Of a stretch of 64,000 nucleotides of DNA, positions 18,647-27,794 are shown in pieces (the first letter of the stretch is position 1; the number at the start of each line of letters is the position of its first letter). The notes beneath the pieces were generated by a model, which was given only the letters and a program-made list of their open reading frames with translations, ran no database searches and had not been told where the DNA came from. Made by a program: the position numbers and the translations under genes. The stretch is from Bryobacterales bacterium (GTDB lineage Bacteria > Acidobacteriota > Terriglobia > Bryobacterales > Bryobacteraceae). The stretch lies in assembly GCA_016721425.1 (NCBI GenBank), contig JADKID010000038.1, forward strand, positions 868,001 through 932,000. Reading direction: 5' to 3'.

Positions 18647-19329
18647 GGATCAGCGAGGTGTTTGCCACAATTCAGGGCGAAGGAATCCTGTCTGGCGTAC
18701 CCTCCCTTTTCATTCGTGTCTCCGGCTGCAACTTGCGCTGTGTCTGGTGCGACACGCCCTATACCTCATGGACTCCCGATGGCGAGGACTGGAGTTTGGA
18801 GCGAATTCTCGAATGGGTCGACGGCTTTCCCCGTTACCGGCATGTGGTCCTGACGGGCGGAGAGCCGATGCTGTTTCCGGAGTCCGTGGAACTGACTCAC
18901 GCTCTGCGGGACCGCCGATTGCACATTACTGTGGAGACGGCTGGAACGGTTTGGCAGAACGTGGCGTGCGACCTGATGAGCGTCAGCCCAAAGCTGGCGA
19001 ATTCAACTCCAACGCTGCGCGACGGCGGGCGGTGGGCTGCGGTTCACAACCGGTTGCGCCTGAACGCGGACGTACTCAAGGCGCTGACCTCGGCCTTCGA
19101 ATTCCAGTTGAAGTTTGTGGTTTCAGATCAGGCCGATCTGGAGGAAGTGCGATCCATCCGCCGCCTGGTTGGCGCTCCGGCGGAGCGGGTGCTGTTGATG
19201 CCGGAAGGCGTTACGCCAGAATCGTCGGCCGCGAATGCGGCGTGGCTGGTGGAGATTTGTAAGGAGGAGGGCTACCGGTTCTGCCCCCGCCTGCACGTTT
19301 TGCTGTATGGGAACCGCCGAGGGGTCTAG
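18643..19329 (+). CDS. queE: 7-carboxy-7-deazaguanine synthase QueE
   Basis: Radical-SAM enzyme that rearranges 6-carboxy-tetrahydropterin to 7-carboxy-7-deazaguanine, the step before QueC. 228 aa from the ATG at 18643, which overlaps the queC stop; a longer open frame upstream is not needed. Visible are the start block RISEVFATIQGEG, the 4Fe-4S/SAM motif CNLRCVWCDTPYT (CX3CX2C), and VVLTGGEPML, typical for QueE. The end block CPRLHVLLYGNRRGV is also typical. Role and operon agree. Confidence 0.96.
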   Translation: MRISEVFATIQGEGILSGVPSLFIRVSGCNLRCVWCDTPYTSWTPDGEDWSLERILEWVDGFPRYRHVVLTGGEPMLFPESVELTHALRDRRLHITVETAGTVWQNVACDLMSVSPKLANSTPTLRDGGRWAAVHNRLRLNADVLKALTSAFEFQLKFVVSDQADLEEVRSIRRLVGAPAERVLLMPEGVTPESSAANAAWLVEICKEEGYRFCPRLHVLLYGNRRGV

Positions 19330-19458
19330 TCGTCAACCTGAGAGCTCTGCAGGAGATCACCTTAGTGCAGCCTAGCCATAATTTGTGTAATCTAGGGCCA
19401 TACCCTAATTGTTTCTCTCCACTGTCTGCTCTACCGTGAGAGACAGGTACATGGAACT

Positions 19459-20670
19459 ATGTTAAGGGGACTAGTCATCTGTCCGGACGCGGATCTCGCC
19501 GAGAAGTTAGGGCAAGCGCTCACGGAGTCGAATCAGGTCTCAATTGTGAGAGACCTGGACCGGTACCCGAGCGAGGTGGAGTTCATGCGTCTGGTGCGTG
19601 CACACGCGCCGCACGTGGTGTTTCTCAGCATCGAATCGCTCCCGAAAGCGATTGAAATCGTTCGGATGATCGAGCGGGAGATCCCCGGCCTGCAACTGGT
19701 GGCGATCAGCCGCACTTGCGACCCCTCGGTGTTGCTGGACGTGATGCGCGCCGGCATCCGCGAGTTTCTGTCGATGCCGCTGAGCCGTCAGGCCATCTAC
19801 GAAACCATCATGAGAGTGGAGGAGCAGGCGGAGCGTAAGCCGGCGGTCGTTGATGCGACGGATCAGCTCTACGCGTTTCTTCCTTCCAAGCAGGGTGTGG
19901 GGACCTCCACTGTCGCATTGAATGCGGCAATCTCGCTCTCCACGCAACCCGAGACCGGTGTTCTGCTTCTGGACATGGATCTGACATCGGGCATTATCGG
20001 CTTCATGTTGAAGTTGAACAATGCCCACTCCGTTGTTGAAGCAGCGGAGAATGCGCACCACTTGGACGAGTCGATCTGGCCGCAACTGGTCACGCGCGTC
20101 GGCAAGATGGACGTGTTGCACTCCGGCCGGCTGAATCCCGACTTCCGGATCGAGTCTTCGCAGGTTCGTCATCTGCTTGAGTTTGCCCGCCGCCACTACC
20201 GGGCGATTTGCGTGGACCTCTCCGGGAACCTGGAACGGTACTCTCTGGAGATCATGCAGGAGGCAAAGCGAATCTTCCTGGTGGTGACCCCCGAGATTCC
20301 CTCGCTGCATCTGGCCAGGGAGAAACTGAATTTCCTCACCAACCTGGATCTGGGTGACCGTGTGAGTGTTCTGCTCAACCGAAGTCACAAACGCAGCGTC
20401 GTCAGCCCGGCGCAGATCGAGAATCTGCTGGGCGCGCCGGTGATGATGAATTTTGCCAACGACTATCAGGGCGTCCACAAGGCGCTTCAGGCCGGCAAGG
20501 GCGTGGAACCGGCCACCGAGCTTGGCCGCCAGTTCAGTGGGTTGGCAAACTCGATTCTCGCTAGAAAACAGCCCGACGTGGACACGAAGAAGCGTTTCGT
20601 CGAGTACTTTTCCATCTTGCCGGGACGCTACCCGGCAGTAGCGCCCGACGCCAAGAAATCAGCCATGTAG
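19459..20670 (+). CDS. CpaE/TadZ-like pilus-assembly ATPase
   Basis: A 403-aa protein with an N-terminal receiver-like domain (1-125) and a C-terminal MinD/ParA-type ATPase. The P-loop is the deviant form SKQGVGTSTVALNAA: the signature Lys is kept but the second Lys is replaced, as in CpaE/TadZ. The acidic block VLLLDMDLTSG and CVDLSGNLERYS follow. CpaE/TadZ proteins localise the Tad/Flp pilus machinery at the cell pole. No other tad/cpa gene is present here, so it is either an orphan localisation factor or its partners lie elsewhere. Its last bases lie 7 nt from the convergent fabG. Confidence 0.85.
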   Translation: MLRGLVICPDADLAEKLGQALTESNQVSIVRDLDRYPSEVEFMRLVRAHAPHVVFLSIESLPKAIEIVRMIEREIPGLQLVAISRTCDPSVLLDVMRAGIREFLSMPLSRQAIYETIMRVEEQAERKPAVVDATDQLYAFLPSKQGVGTSTVALNAAISLSTQPETGVLLLDMDLTSGIIGFMLKLNNAHSVVEAAENAHHLDESIWPQLVTRVGKMDVLHSGRLNPDFRIESSQVRHLLEFARRHYRAICVDLSGNLERYSLEIMQEAKRIFLVVTPEIPSLHLAREKLNFLTNLDLGDRVSVLLNRSHKRSVVSPAQIENLLGAPVMMNFANDYQGVHKALQAGKGVEPATELGRQFSGLANSILARKQPDVDTKKRFVEYFSILPGRYPAVAPDAKKSAM

Positions 20671-20677
20671 GCTGGCC

Positions 20678-21412
20678 CTAGAGGTACATCCCGCCGTTCA
20701 CTCTCAGGACGGAGCCGGTGATGTAGCCCGCGTCGTCGCTGGCGAGGAAGCGCACTGCGGCTGCCACGTCCTCCGGTTTGCCGAAGCGCTTTAACGGGAT
20801 GCCCGCGAGCATTCTCTGCTTCACCTCCTCGCTGAGTACGGCTGTCATGTCCGTGTCGATGAATCCTGGCGTGATCGCATTGACCGTGATGTTGCGGCTC
20901 CCCAACTCTTGGGCCAGCGATTTCGTCAGTCCAATCAAGCCCGCCTTCGAGGCGACATAGTTCGCCTGCCCCGGATTGCCAGATTCTCCCACCACCGACG
21001 AGATGTTCACGATGCGGCCCCAGCGTTCCTTCATCATTGCTGGCATAACCTGCTGAATACAAAGGAATGATCCGGTCAGATTCGTCTGCAAAACAGCATC
21101 CCAATCCTCCCGCTTCATTCGCATGGAGAGCCCGTCGCGTGTGATGCCTGCGTTGTTCACGAGGATCGTGATCGGTCCCGCCTCGGAGGCGGCCTGCTTG
21201 AACGCAGCGCGGATCGAGTCCTCGGAAGAGAGGTCCATTGCGGAGACGAAGGCTGTCCCGCCAGTGGCCCGGATCTCTTCCGCGACGCTCTCCAGTTTGG
21301 CCAGATCGCGAGCCGCCAGGACAACGCGATGACCGGCCGAAGCCAGGCTGATGGCGCATGCGCGGCCGATTCCGCGGCTGGCGCCCGTGACAAATGCTGT
21401 ATGGGATGACAT
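20678..21412 (-). CDS. fabG: 3-oxoacyl-[acyl-carrier-protein] reductase
   Basis: NADPH-dependent short-chain dehydrogenase of fatty-acid elongation, 244 aa, which is the usual FabG length. It has the nucleotide-binding GASRGIG at residues 10-16, NNAG, the catalytic Ser in SSVVGESG, the YxxxK in NYVASKAG, and the C-terminal VLRVNGGMYL typical of FabG. No other fab gene is adjacent. A related SDR with another substrate cannot be excluded, but the C terminus favours FabG. Confidence 0.9.
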   Translation of the reverse strand: MSSHTAFVTGASRGIGRACAISLASAGHRVVLAARDLAKLESVAEEIRATGGTAFVSAMDLSSEDSIRAAFKQAASEAGPITILVNNAGITRDGLSMRMKREDWDAVLQTNLTGSFLCIQQVMPAMMKERWGRIVNISSVVGESGNPGQANYVASKAGLIGLTKSLAQELGSRNITVNAITPGFIDTDMTAVLSEEVKQRMLAGIPLKRFGKPEDVAAAVRFLASDDAGYITGSVLRVNGGMYL

Positions 21413-21473
21413 AGGTAGTGCCTCAGAGACTGCAAAAGATTCATCATAGTAAATCGAGGGTCGTCACACATAC

Positions 21474-22955
21474 ATGGCACATGCAGATTTGCGAGAGTTC
21501 ATTCGGGCGCTGGAAAAAGCGGGCGAACTGAAGCGGGTTCCGTTTGAAGTGGATCCGCACTTGGAGATGACGGAGTTCGCCGATCGGGCCGTGAAACGTG
21601 GCGGTCCGGCCCTGCTCTTTGAGAAGGCGAAGAACAGCAGGCACCCCGTCCTGATCAACGCGTTTGCCAGCAAGAAACGCATGGAGATCGCCCTGGGCGT
21701 CGACTCGGTGGACGACGTGGCCGCGCGCATTGCCGAGATGCTTGAAATGCGCATGCCGCAGGGCCTGATGAACAAGCTGAAGATGCTGCCGAAGCTGGCG
21801 GACATGGCCAACTTCTTCCCCAAGATCGTGTCCTCAGGGCCGTGCAAGGAAGTCATCCGCAAGGACAATTTCTCGCTGAGGGAGATCCCGGTGCTGCAAT
21901 GCTGGCCAGGCGACGGCGGTCCCTTCATCACGCTACCCATGGTCTTCTCCAAGAACCCCGACACGGGTAAGCGCAACTGCGGAATGTACCGGATGCAGGT
22001 CTTTGATGAGAGTACTACTGGCATGCACTGGCAGACCCACAAACAGGGTGCCGAACACTACAGAAAGCTGGTCAGGGCAGGGAACACGCAGCGCATGGAA
22101 GTAGCCGTGGCGATCGGGGCCGATCCCGCCGCCATGTACTCCGCCATCCTCCCACTGCCGCCGGATCTCGACGAAATGATGATGGCCGGCTTCATCCGAA
22201 ACAAGCCCGTCGAGTTGGTTCAGTGCGAAACCGTCGATCTTCAGGTGCCCGCGAGCGCCGAGTTTGTTCTCGAGGGGTACGTTGAGCTCGGTGAGACCCG
22301 TCTGGAGGGGCCGTTCGGCGATCATACCGGCTTTTACTCACTAGACGACCAGTATCCGGTGTTCCACGTCCAGTGCGTCACGCACCGTAAAGACCCGATC
22401 TACGCCACCACCATCGTCGGTCCGCCGCCCATGGAAGACTACTTTATGGGAAAGGCTATCGAGCGGATCTTTCTGCCCCTGATGCGGCTCCAGTTGCCGG
22501 AGGTTCGCGACGTCTGCATGCCGGCCGAGGGCGTCTTCCACAACCTGATGCTAATCTCGATCCGGAAATCCTATCCAGGGCAGGCGCGCAAGGTCATGCA
22601 TGCCATTTGGGGGCTGGGGCAGGCGATGTTCTCCAAGGTCATTGTGGTCGTGGACGAAGACGTCGATGTGCAGAACGTCAGTGAGGTGGCGTGGAAGGCG
22701 CTCAACAACATCGATCCCCAGCGCGACATCGAGTTCGTGATGGGTCCCGTGGATTCTCTCGATCATGCCAGCCGACTGCCGGACTACGGTTCAAAAATGG
22801 GGGTCGACGCGACCAGGAAGTGGCCCCAGGAAGGATTCACCCGGCGCTGGCCGGATGTCCTCCGCATGAGCCCCGACGTCGTGTCCCGCGTGGACGAACT
22901 CTGGAAGCGCGCGCCGGATTGTAATCCGGTGCGCTTCGCCCATTCAATTTGCTAA
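21474..22955 (+). CDS. UbiD-family prenylated-FMN-dependent decarboxylase
   Basis: A 493-aa cytoplasmic enzyme of the UbiD family, which decarboxylates aromatic or alpha,beta-unsaturated acids with prFMN made by UbiX. The length and landmarks fit: ADLREFIRALEKAGEL at the start, GMYRMQVFDE (cofactor-binding Arg), and LEGPFGDHTGFYSLDD carrying the catalytic Glu. Family members act in ubiquinone or menaquinone (futalosine route) synthesis and in aromatic degradation. An acidobacterium makes menaquinone, so a quinone role is plausible, but the context does not decide. No ubiX is adjacent. The gene ends 15 nt before tRNA-His. Confidence 0.88.
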   Translation: MAHADLREFIRALEKAGELKRVPFEVDPHLEMTEFADRAVKRGGPALLFEKAKNSRHPVLINAFASKKRMEIALGVDSVDDVAARIAEMLEMRMPQGLMNKLKMLPKLADMANFFPKIVSSGPCKEVIRKDNFSLREIPVLQCWPGDGGPFITLPMVFSKNPDTGKRNCGMYRMQVFDESTTGMHWQTHKQGAEHYRKLVRAGNTQRMEVAVAIGADPAAMYSAILPLPPDLDEMMMAGFIRNKPVELVQCETVDLQVPASAEFVLEGYVELGETRLEGPFGDHTGFYSLDDQYPVFHVQCVTHRKDPIYATTIVGPPPMEDYFMGKAIERIFLPLMRLQLPEVRDVCMPAEGVFHNLMLISIRKSYPGQARKVMHAIWGLGQAMFSKVIVVVDEDVDVQNVSEVAWKALNNIDPQRDIEFVMGPVDSLDHASRLPDYGSKMGVDATRKWPQEGFTRRWPDVLRMSPDVVSRVDELWKRAPDCNPVRFAHSIC

Positions 22956-22969
22956 GATAAGGGTGTTGC

Positions 22970-23047
22970 GGCGCGTGTAGCTCAGTTGGTAGTAGCGCCA
23001 GATTGTGGTTCTGGATGTCGTGGGTTCAAATCCCACCACGCGCCCCA
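22970..23047 (+). tRNA. tRNA-His (GTG), CCA encoded
   Basis: The acceptor stem GCGCGTG pairs perfectly with CACGCGC, with the extra 5' G (-1) at 22970 typical of tRNA-His, discriminator C and encoded CCA (23045-23047). The anticodon arm CCAGA-TTGTGGT-TCTGG gives GTG, and the T arm GTGGG-TTCAAAT-CCCAC is standard. The D arm is odd: an extra T in GGTAGTAGCG bulges or mispairs one D-stem position compared with the usual GGTAGAGCG. The virion operon on the minus strand ends only 37 nt downstream. Confidence 0.95.
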
Positions 23048-23083
23048 TTTCCCCGCACACCTGTCCCACAGGCTCGCCCCACC

Positions 23084-26000
23084 CTACAACCGAATCGTTA
23101 CCGTCAGGTTTCGTCCCGGATCCGTCCCGGCTGCCGTCCCCACCGATACGACGCTCACCGTCAGTTCCGCTCCGTCCGCCAGCGGCCGCCTTCCGAAACC
23201 AGTCACAATGTTCGACCATCGCGACCCGGGCGGAATCACGCACTCAGCGTAGTCAGTCCCGCTCTCCCTGAGCCGCACTACCAGCGCGCTGCCCACTGGC
23301 GCCTGACCAACCATCGCCCGCACGTCCCGGACCACCCTTTTTCCATCGGTAACCAGTGGCGGTGCTATCGAGTTGGTCACCGCGAGCGCGCCGTCGAACT
23401 GAATCACGTACTGCCCCCCTGCCATCGTCCGCAGCCCCGATTCCGCCGACGCCGTGTAGTTCTGCGCCGTTGCGGGGCCGTCGCCAAAACGATTACTGAC
23501 GAAGAACTCGACTGCGGCCACTCTTGCGTTCGGCAGCGGGATCCTGGGCAGGAATCCAGCGCCCGCCGATGATCCAAAGAAACCGGCAGGAAATGGAAAC
23601 ACCAGCACATGACGGCTCAGCGGATATACCGTCTCTCCCAGTGAGTGACCTGCCGGAGAGGTGTCGTGAATCCCTCGCTCCACCTCAACCTGCTGACCGT
23701 CGGCCGCCACGGCCAGTACCCGAACCAGTTCCCTACCAACTTGTAGCAAATCGCCGACGTCAATCGGCGCAGAGCCCGTCAAGTCGAGGAAGGATGCCGC
23801 GCCATCGATTCCAGTGGCCAGCGCCAAGCTCGAAGGGCTCCTCATCTCGTCCCAATAGTGCACCCGCAACGTACCCGATTCGATCGTCCGCGTGTTGTCC
23901 AGCGTCTCAAATGCAATGCCGCCAAACTCTAGCTCGCCGCGCCCCAAAGTGGAGATCGCAAACGATGGCGCGCCCGGCACATCCGTGTCACCCGCGCCCG
24001 CGCCGCTCATCAGCACATGCCTGGTAACCAGCGCATCCTCGATCGCTCCTTCCACCCCCAGCGCATTCACGGGAAGGCCGACGATCTCGATCACCTCATC
24101 CGGCCGATTCGGCCCGACGAACGTGCTCTCCGCCGTGCTCGTTACTCCGGCTGAGTTCCATCCCGCCTCCGCGACGACGAACTTGCTCGTGGAATCCGGC
24201 TCGATCCCCCACTTTCCTTCCACCATCAGCGTCGTTGCCGAGTGATTGGCGATCGTGCGCTCTTGACCCGCACCTCGACCCGAAACCACTCTCACCACAC
24301 ACCCCTGCAGTTCGTCCTCGCTCAGCCCCAATCCGCCGTTGCCTATCGTGCTCTGGCCGAACTCAGTTGCAGCTGTCGGTGGCAGCAACTCCATTCGCCA
24401 CAGAATCCGTGCATGGTCGTAGCTGTCATCCACGGGCGAATTCAGGCTCCCAGTCACGCCTGTGTCCAACCACTCGCTGGTCGTGGCATCGAACTCGGCC
24501 ACCCGCCTCAGCCGCTGCGGTGATGTCCCCCGATACACGCGTATCGCCGCCGCGCCCACACCCGCCCGTATCCCGATCAGCCTCACGGAGCCCCCCTCCG
24601 TGCCCGCCGCCAGGGGCGCACGTACGATGTACGATAGCGCACCCTCCAACCCCCCGCCATCCACCGAACTCGCAGCGTAGTAGTACGTAGTGCCGCCCAC
24701 CATCAATCCGCCGGTCGTGTGAATCTCCGGTGTTAACGCCAGTTGCGGCGCCGGAGCTGAAGCCAGTCCGCGCTTCGGCGGAGGATTGAACCGCACCGTC
24801 AGCATCACTGTCGCACTGCCGTCAGACGCTACCTGCGATTGCTCCTGGACCTCAAATGCCTCTTCGCCCTCAGCCGTTCGGACCCGTCCCGCCAGCGGTC
24901 GCGGAGTGCCGATCGTGCCCGCCGCCTCCTGCCATGCGCTCGCATCCGCGGCCATTTCCGCGCCTGCTAGCGCGTACCAGCGGTCTTCATGCCGCTGCGC
25001 CACGATCTTGACCCGCTCAAAGTTTACGGCAGGCGTCAGACGCAACACCCTGTACAGCGCGCGGTCCAGCCCTTCGCGCGCATGCGTCACCGCAATCAGG
25101 TCACCAGGCCGCAGCCCAAACGCCTGCACGCTCGATTCAAACTCGATGAAGTGATTCCCCGCAATGCCTCGCTGCAGCTGCAGTCGCAGAATGCGCGCAG
25201 CCTGGTCGAAATGTGGCAGTCCGATGGCGCTCGAGGGCGCCGCCGCCTCCATTCCGCGCCGCTCCACCTCTTCATAGTCCACCAACGACAACGTGTCCTG
25301 CGCATATTCCCGCAGCGAGTCCTGATACTCCACGGTCAGCCGGTTCGGCACCTCGCTCGCCGCACGCCTCCAGATTCGAAAGGTCGACTTGCCCGATTCC
25401 ATCCGCAGAATTCCCGTACACCCGCCCGTGCCGTCCCCAAACTCGTAGGCCGGCCACCCGCCCGAGAGTGCCGCCATGGCATTACTGCCCTCACCCTTCA
25501 CCGGATGCTGGCGCGCGATCGTCGTCTCCGGACTGGCCATCAGCCGCCCGTCTTCGTCCACGGTGAGCAGCAGCGATGCCGCACTCCGCAGGCCCCGTAG
25601 CAGTTCCAGCAGGCTGCGCCGCTGTTGGATTACCACATCGACCTCGAATCGCGCCGTCTGCCGAGTTCCACCCCCCGCCGTCGGCACCGCCACGCCCTCG
25701 TCGCAATAGGCCGCCGTAGCGGCAAACGAGGCGAGGTTCAAATCCTCATCGCGCCAGCCGTTTCGCCTCAGCAGGTCCAGCACCACCCATGCCGGATTTC
25801 GCGCAAAAACAGCCGGCAGCGCCGCCCCCGCAGCGTCGTGCCGCGGCAGTTGCAGTCCATCGATCAGCACCTCAATTCGAGGCAGGCCGCTGTTGCCCAG
25901 GTTCCTGTTGGGAATCACCACCGATAGACAGGCCATACCACCGTGCGGATCACCCAGAGCCACTCCGGATCCATCCACAAAATCCAGATTCTCTCCGCCG

Positions 26001-27016
26001 TTGCGTCCCCCCATGCTCAGCACGTTGTACCATCCCGTGCCCGTCATGTCCTTGCCCGCCTCCCCGGCCGGCAAAGCAATTCCGCCGGCCACCACACGCA
26101 GGATCTGATCTATCGGCCCCTGTGCTATCAGCACTTCGCAGTGCGTCAGATTTCCGTCGTTCCGCGCGAAGATCACCGGCGCGCTCACCCAGCCCGTGCC
26201 ATACACCAGCGGCACGGCATCGTTGCTGCGCGCACGACCGTCCACAGCCTCTGATAGCCGGCTGGATTTCTCACCGTACCCCCGGACCATCACGCTCGGC
26301 GGCAGAGACTGAAACCCTCCAAACCGGGCCGTCTCGCTGCCCTGCTGGTCGCTTCGGAACATCCCTCGTGCTTCGCAATCGGCACGGCTATGATCACAGC
26401 TCGTGAACGGGGCCCCGTTGTTCAGATTCCCGGCGCCTCCGCTCACTCCGGCCGAGTATCCGCATCCGTGAAACGGGGAATACCGCCCGCGCGTTCCGCC
26501 ATCCACCGCCTCCGTCCGCTCTGCTTCAGTTACCGGGAACCGCCACGGGCACCGGTTCTGAACGCGCAACTCAGGCATGCTGGAGCGCAATTGACTGAGC
26601 CGGTTGACGAAACTCAAGCGCGCCGTTCCCTCAGACAACTCCTCCACCGGATTCGCCAGACCCAGGAACACCGCTTTCAGTTCCGATGCCGCCTGCCCGC
26701 TCTCCAGATCGAAGAAACCAAATCTCACCCGCAGCTTTGCCCCATTCCATCCGCACGCCTGGTCGATCTGCGAGATCCGCCCATCCACGTTAGACAGCGT
26801 CACATGGAACCGCGACCCCGCATCCAGCGACTCTTCGCCCACCAGTCCGAGGTGGAAATCGCCATGGCTCAGCAGGCGCGGTTCGTACTCGTGGCCATCG
26901 GCTGTCACCCGATGGCTGCTCCATCGTTCGACGCTCCCGTCGCCCAACGTACAGTCAAACACCAGTACTGGCGTGTCGAGAACTTCTTCGCGCTTCTTCG
27001 TGTGGATGATACTCAT
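23084..27016 (-). CDS. Giant tail-tip protein (hub-like N terminus plus beta-rich tail)
   Basis: Last gene of the virion operon, 1310 aa, the largest product. Residues ~1-240 resemble the hub/DUF2163-type (BR0599) tail protein: a beta barrel start (VFDCTLGDGSVERWSS) and four spaced cysteines (CPWRFP, HGCGY, TSCDHSRADCEARGM) followed by FGGFQSLP, the pattern that binds an Fe-S cluster in lambda-L-like tail tips. The middle (~250-720) is a long baseplate-like region; ~760-850 is an Ig/fn3-like domain with IRVYRGTSPQRL; the C terminus is beta-rich and probably receptor-facing. It would sit at the tail tip and contact the target cell. Size and place parallel the large terminal tail gene of alphaproteobacterial gene transfer agents (inference). 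Confidence 0.8.
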   Translation of the reverse strand: MSIIHTKKREEVLDTPVLVFDCTLGDGSVERWSSHRVTADGHEYEPRLLSHGDFHLGLVGEESLDAGSRFHVTLSNVDGRISQIDQACGWNGAKLRVRFGFFDLESGQAASELKAVFLGLANPVEELSEGTARLSFVNRLSQLRSSMPELRVQNRCPWRFPVTEAERTEAVDGGTRGRYSPFHGCGYSAGVSGGAGNLNNGAPFTSCDHSRADCEARGMFRSDQQGSETARFGGFQSLPPSVMVRGYGEKSSRLSEAVDGRARSNDAVPLVYGTGWVSAPVIFARNDGNLTHCEVLIAQGPIDQILRVVAGGIALPAGEAGKDMTGTGWYNVLSMGGRNGGENLDFVDGSGVALGDPHGGMACLSVVIPNRNLGNSGLPRIEVLIDGLQLPRHDAAGAALPAVFARNPAWVVLDLLRRNGWRDEDLNLASFAATAAYCDEGVAVPTAGGGTRQTARFEVDVVIQQRRSLLELLRGLRSAASLLLTVDEDGRLMASPETTIARQHPVKGEGSNAMAALSGGWPAYEFGDGTGGCTGILRMESGKSTFRIWRRAASEVPNRLTVEYQDSLREYAQDTLSLVDYEEVERRGMEAAAPSSAIGLPHFDQAARILRLQLQRGIAGNHFIEFESSVQAFGLRPGDLIAVTHAREGLDRALYRVLRLTPAVNFERVKIVAQRHEDRWYALAGAEMAADASAWQEAAGTIGTPRPLAGRVRTAEGEEAFEVQEQSQVASDGSATVMLTVRFNPPPKRGLASAPAPQLALTPEIHTTGGLMVGGTTYYYAASSVDGGGLEGALSYIVRAPLAAGTEGGSVRLIGIRAGVGAAAIRVYRGTSPQRLRRVAEFDATTSEWLDTGVTGSLNSPVDDSYDHARILWRMELLPPTAATEFGQSTIGNGGLGLSEDELQGCVVRVVSGRGAGQERTIANHSATTLMVEGKWGIEPDSTSKFVVAEAGWNSAGVTSTAESTFVGPNRPDEVIEIVGLPVNALGVEGAIEDALVTRHVLMSGAGAGDTDVPGAPSFAISTLGRGELEFGGIAFETLDNTRTIESGTLRVHYWDEMRSPSSLALATGIDGAASFLDLTGSAPIDVGDLLQVGRELVRVLAVAADGQQVEVERGIHDTSPAGHSLGETVYPLSRHVLVFPFPAGFFGSSAGAGFLPRIPLPNARVAAVEFFVSNRFGDGPATAQNYTASAESGLRTMAGGQYVIQFDGALAVTNSIAPPLVTDGKRVVRDVRAMVGQAPVGSALVVRLRESGTDYAECVIPPGSRWSNIVTGFGRRPLADGAELTVSVVSVGTAAGTDPGRNLTVTIRL

Positions 27017-27019
27017 GCT

Positions 27020-27793
27020 CTACTCCGTCACCCGGCTCACCAGCTTCACTCGCACCGCATTCCTGTTCGGCCCCGTTGCCGCCACGTCCAGAGACTCCTG
27101 CTCAAATCGCGTCTCGGGATAAACGCCCCCGCTTGCCGTGCCCGCGCGATATCCGGAGGGCGCTGCCTGCTGCTCCAACTGCATCGAGTGCACCCTCACC
27201 GCGGCGCCCGCTCCCAGTTCCAACGCGCACAGCGTACTGCCCGCGGTTTCACTGGGCGCTGCAAACCACACCCGTTGCCACGCGCCGTTGGTCGCCACCT
27301 GCCGCGAGTGCCCGCCGATCCTCAACCCCACCGTCTGCCCTGCGGCTCCTTCCACCCAGCAACTCAGGCAGAAGCCACCCCCCGGAGGCAGCGCCAGACT
27401 CTGCCCCACGGTGCCCGCCGCCTGGCCCGAATTCGTCACCTGAAAAACCGCCGGTGATTGTGTTCCGCTCTTCGCAACCGTCACACCGCCACTCAACAGC
27501 CACTGCCCATGTCCAAGCTCCTCGGAGCCCCGCAAAAGATTCTCCAGCGGATCCACAAATACGAAGCTCTGCAGCCCGCCCTTCGATTGCTCGAACAAAT
27601 CCGTCAACGCGGACGCTTCCGCGTCGGTAAGGTCCACATAATCCAGTTGCCAGTGCACCCGTCGCGTCTCCGGCTGCAACCCCCGCGCTACGTGCCCGCC
27701 GGCTGTGCGCGTCTCCAGGCTCTGCCAGCGGCGTGTGCGGACCATTGGGAACTGAGCCGCCGCGCCTGTCTCCTGAATCGGGTAGTAGTTCAT
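27020..27793 (-). CDS. Distal-tail (DUF2460-like) protein with inserted carbohydrate-binding-like domain
   Basis: A 257-aa virion protein. The N-terminal ~85 residues (VHWQLDYVDLTDAEASALTDLFEQ, then FVFVDPLENLL) match the short paralogue encoded just upstream (27795-28151), both ending in the F[VA]FVDP signature of distal-tail proteins. Residues ~88-215 look like a jelly-roll sugar-binding module (GHGQWLLSGGVTVAK; GGGFCLSCWVEG; WQRVWFAAP). The C-terminal RFEQESLDVAATGPNRNAVRVKLV closes the fold. It probably caps the tail tube and offers a binding surface. Separated from its neighbours by 1-3 nt. Confidence 0.72.
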   Translation of the reverse strand: MNYYPIQETGAAAQFPMVRTRRWQSLETRTAGGHVARGLQPETRRVHWQLDYVDLTDAEASALTDLFEQSKGGLQSFVFVDPLENLLRGSEELGHGQWLLSGGVTVAKSGTQSPAVFQVTNSGQAAGTVGQSLALPPGGGFCLSCWVEGAAGQTVGLRIGGHSRQVATNGAWQRVWFAAPSETAGSTLCALELGAGAAVRVHSMQLEQQAAPSGYRAGTASGGVYPETRFEQESLDVAATGPNRNAVRVKLVSRVTE

Positions 27794-27794
27794 G

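Noticed and set aside
19330..19458. Sigma-70 promoter before the CpaE/TadZ-like gene
   Set aside because: TTGTGT and TAATTG are 17 nt apart but the -10 match is poor, so it was not listed.
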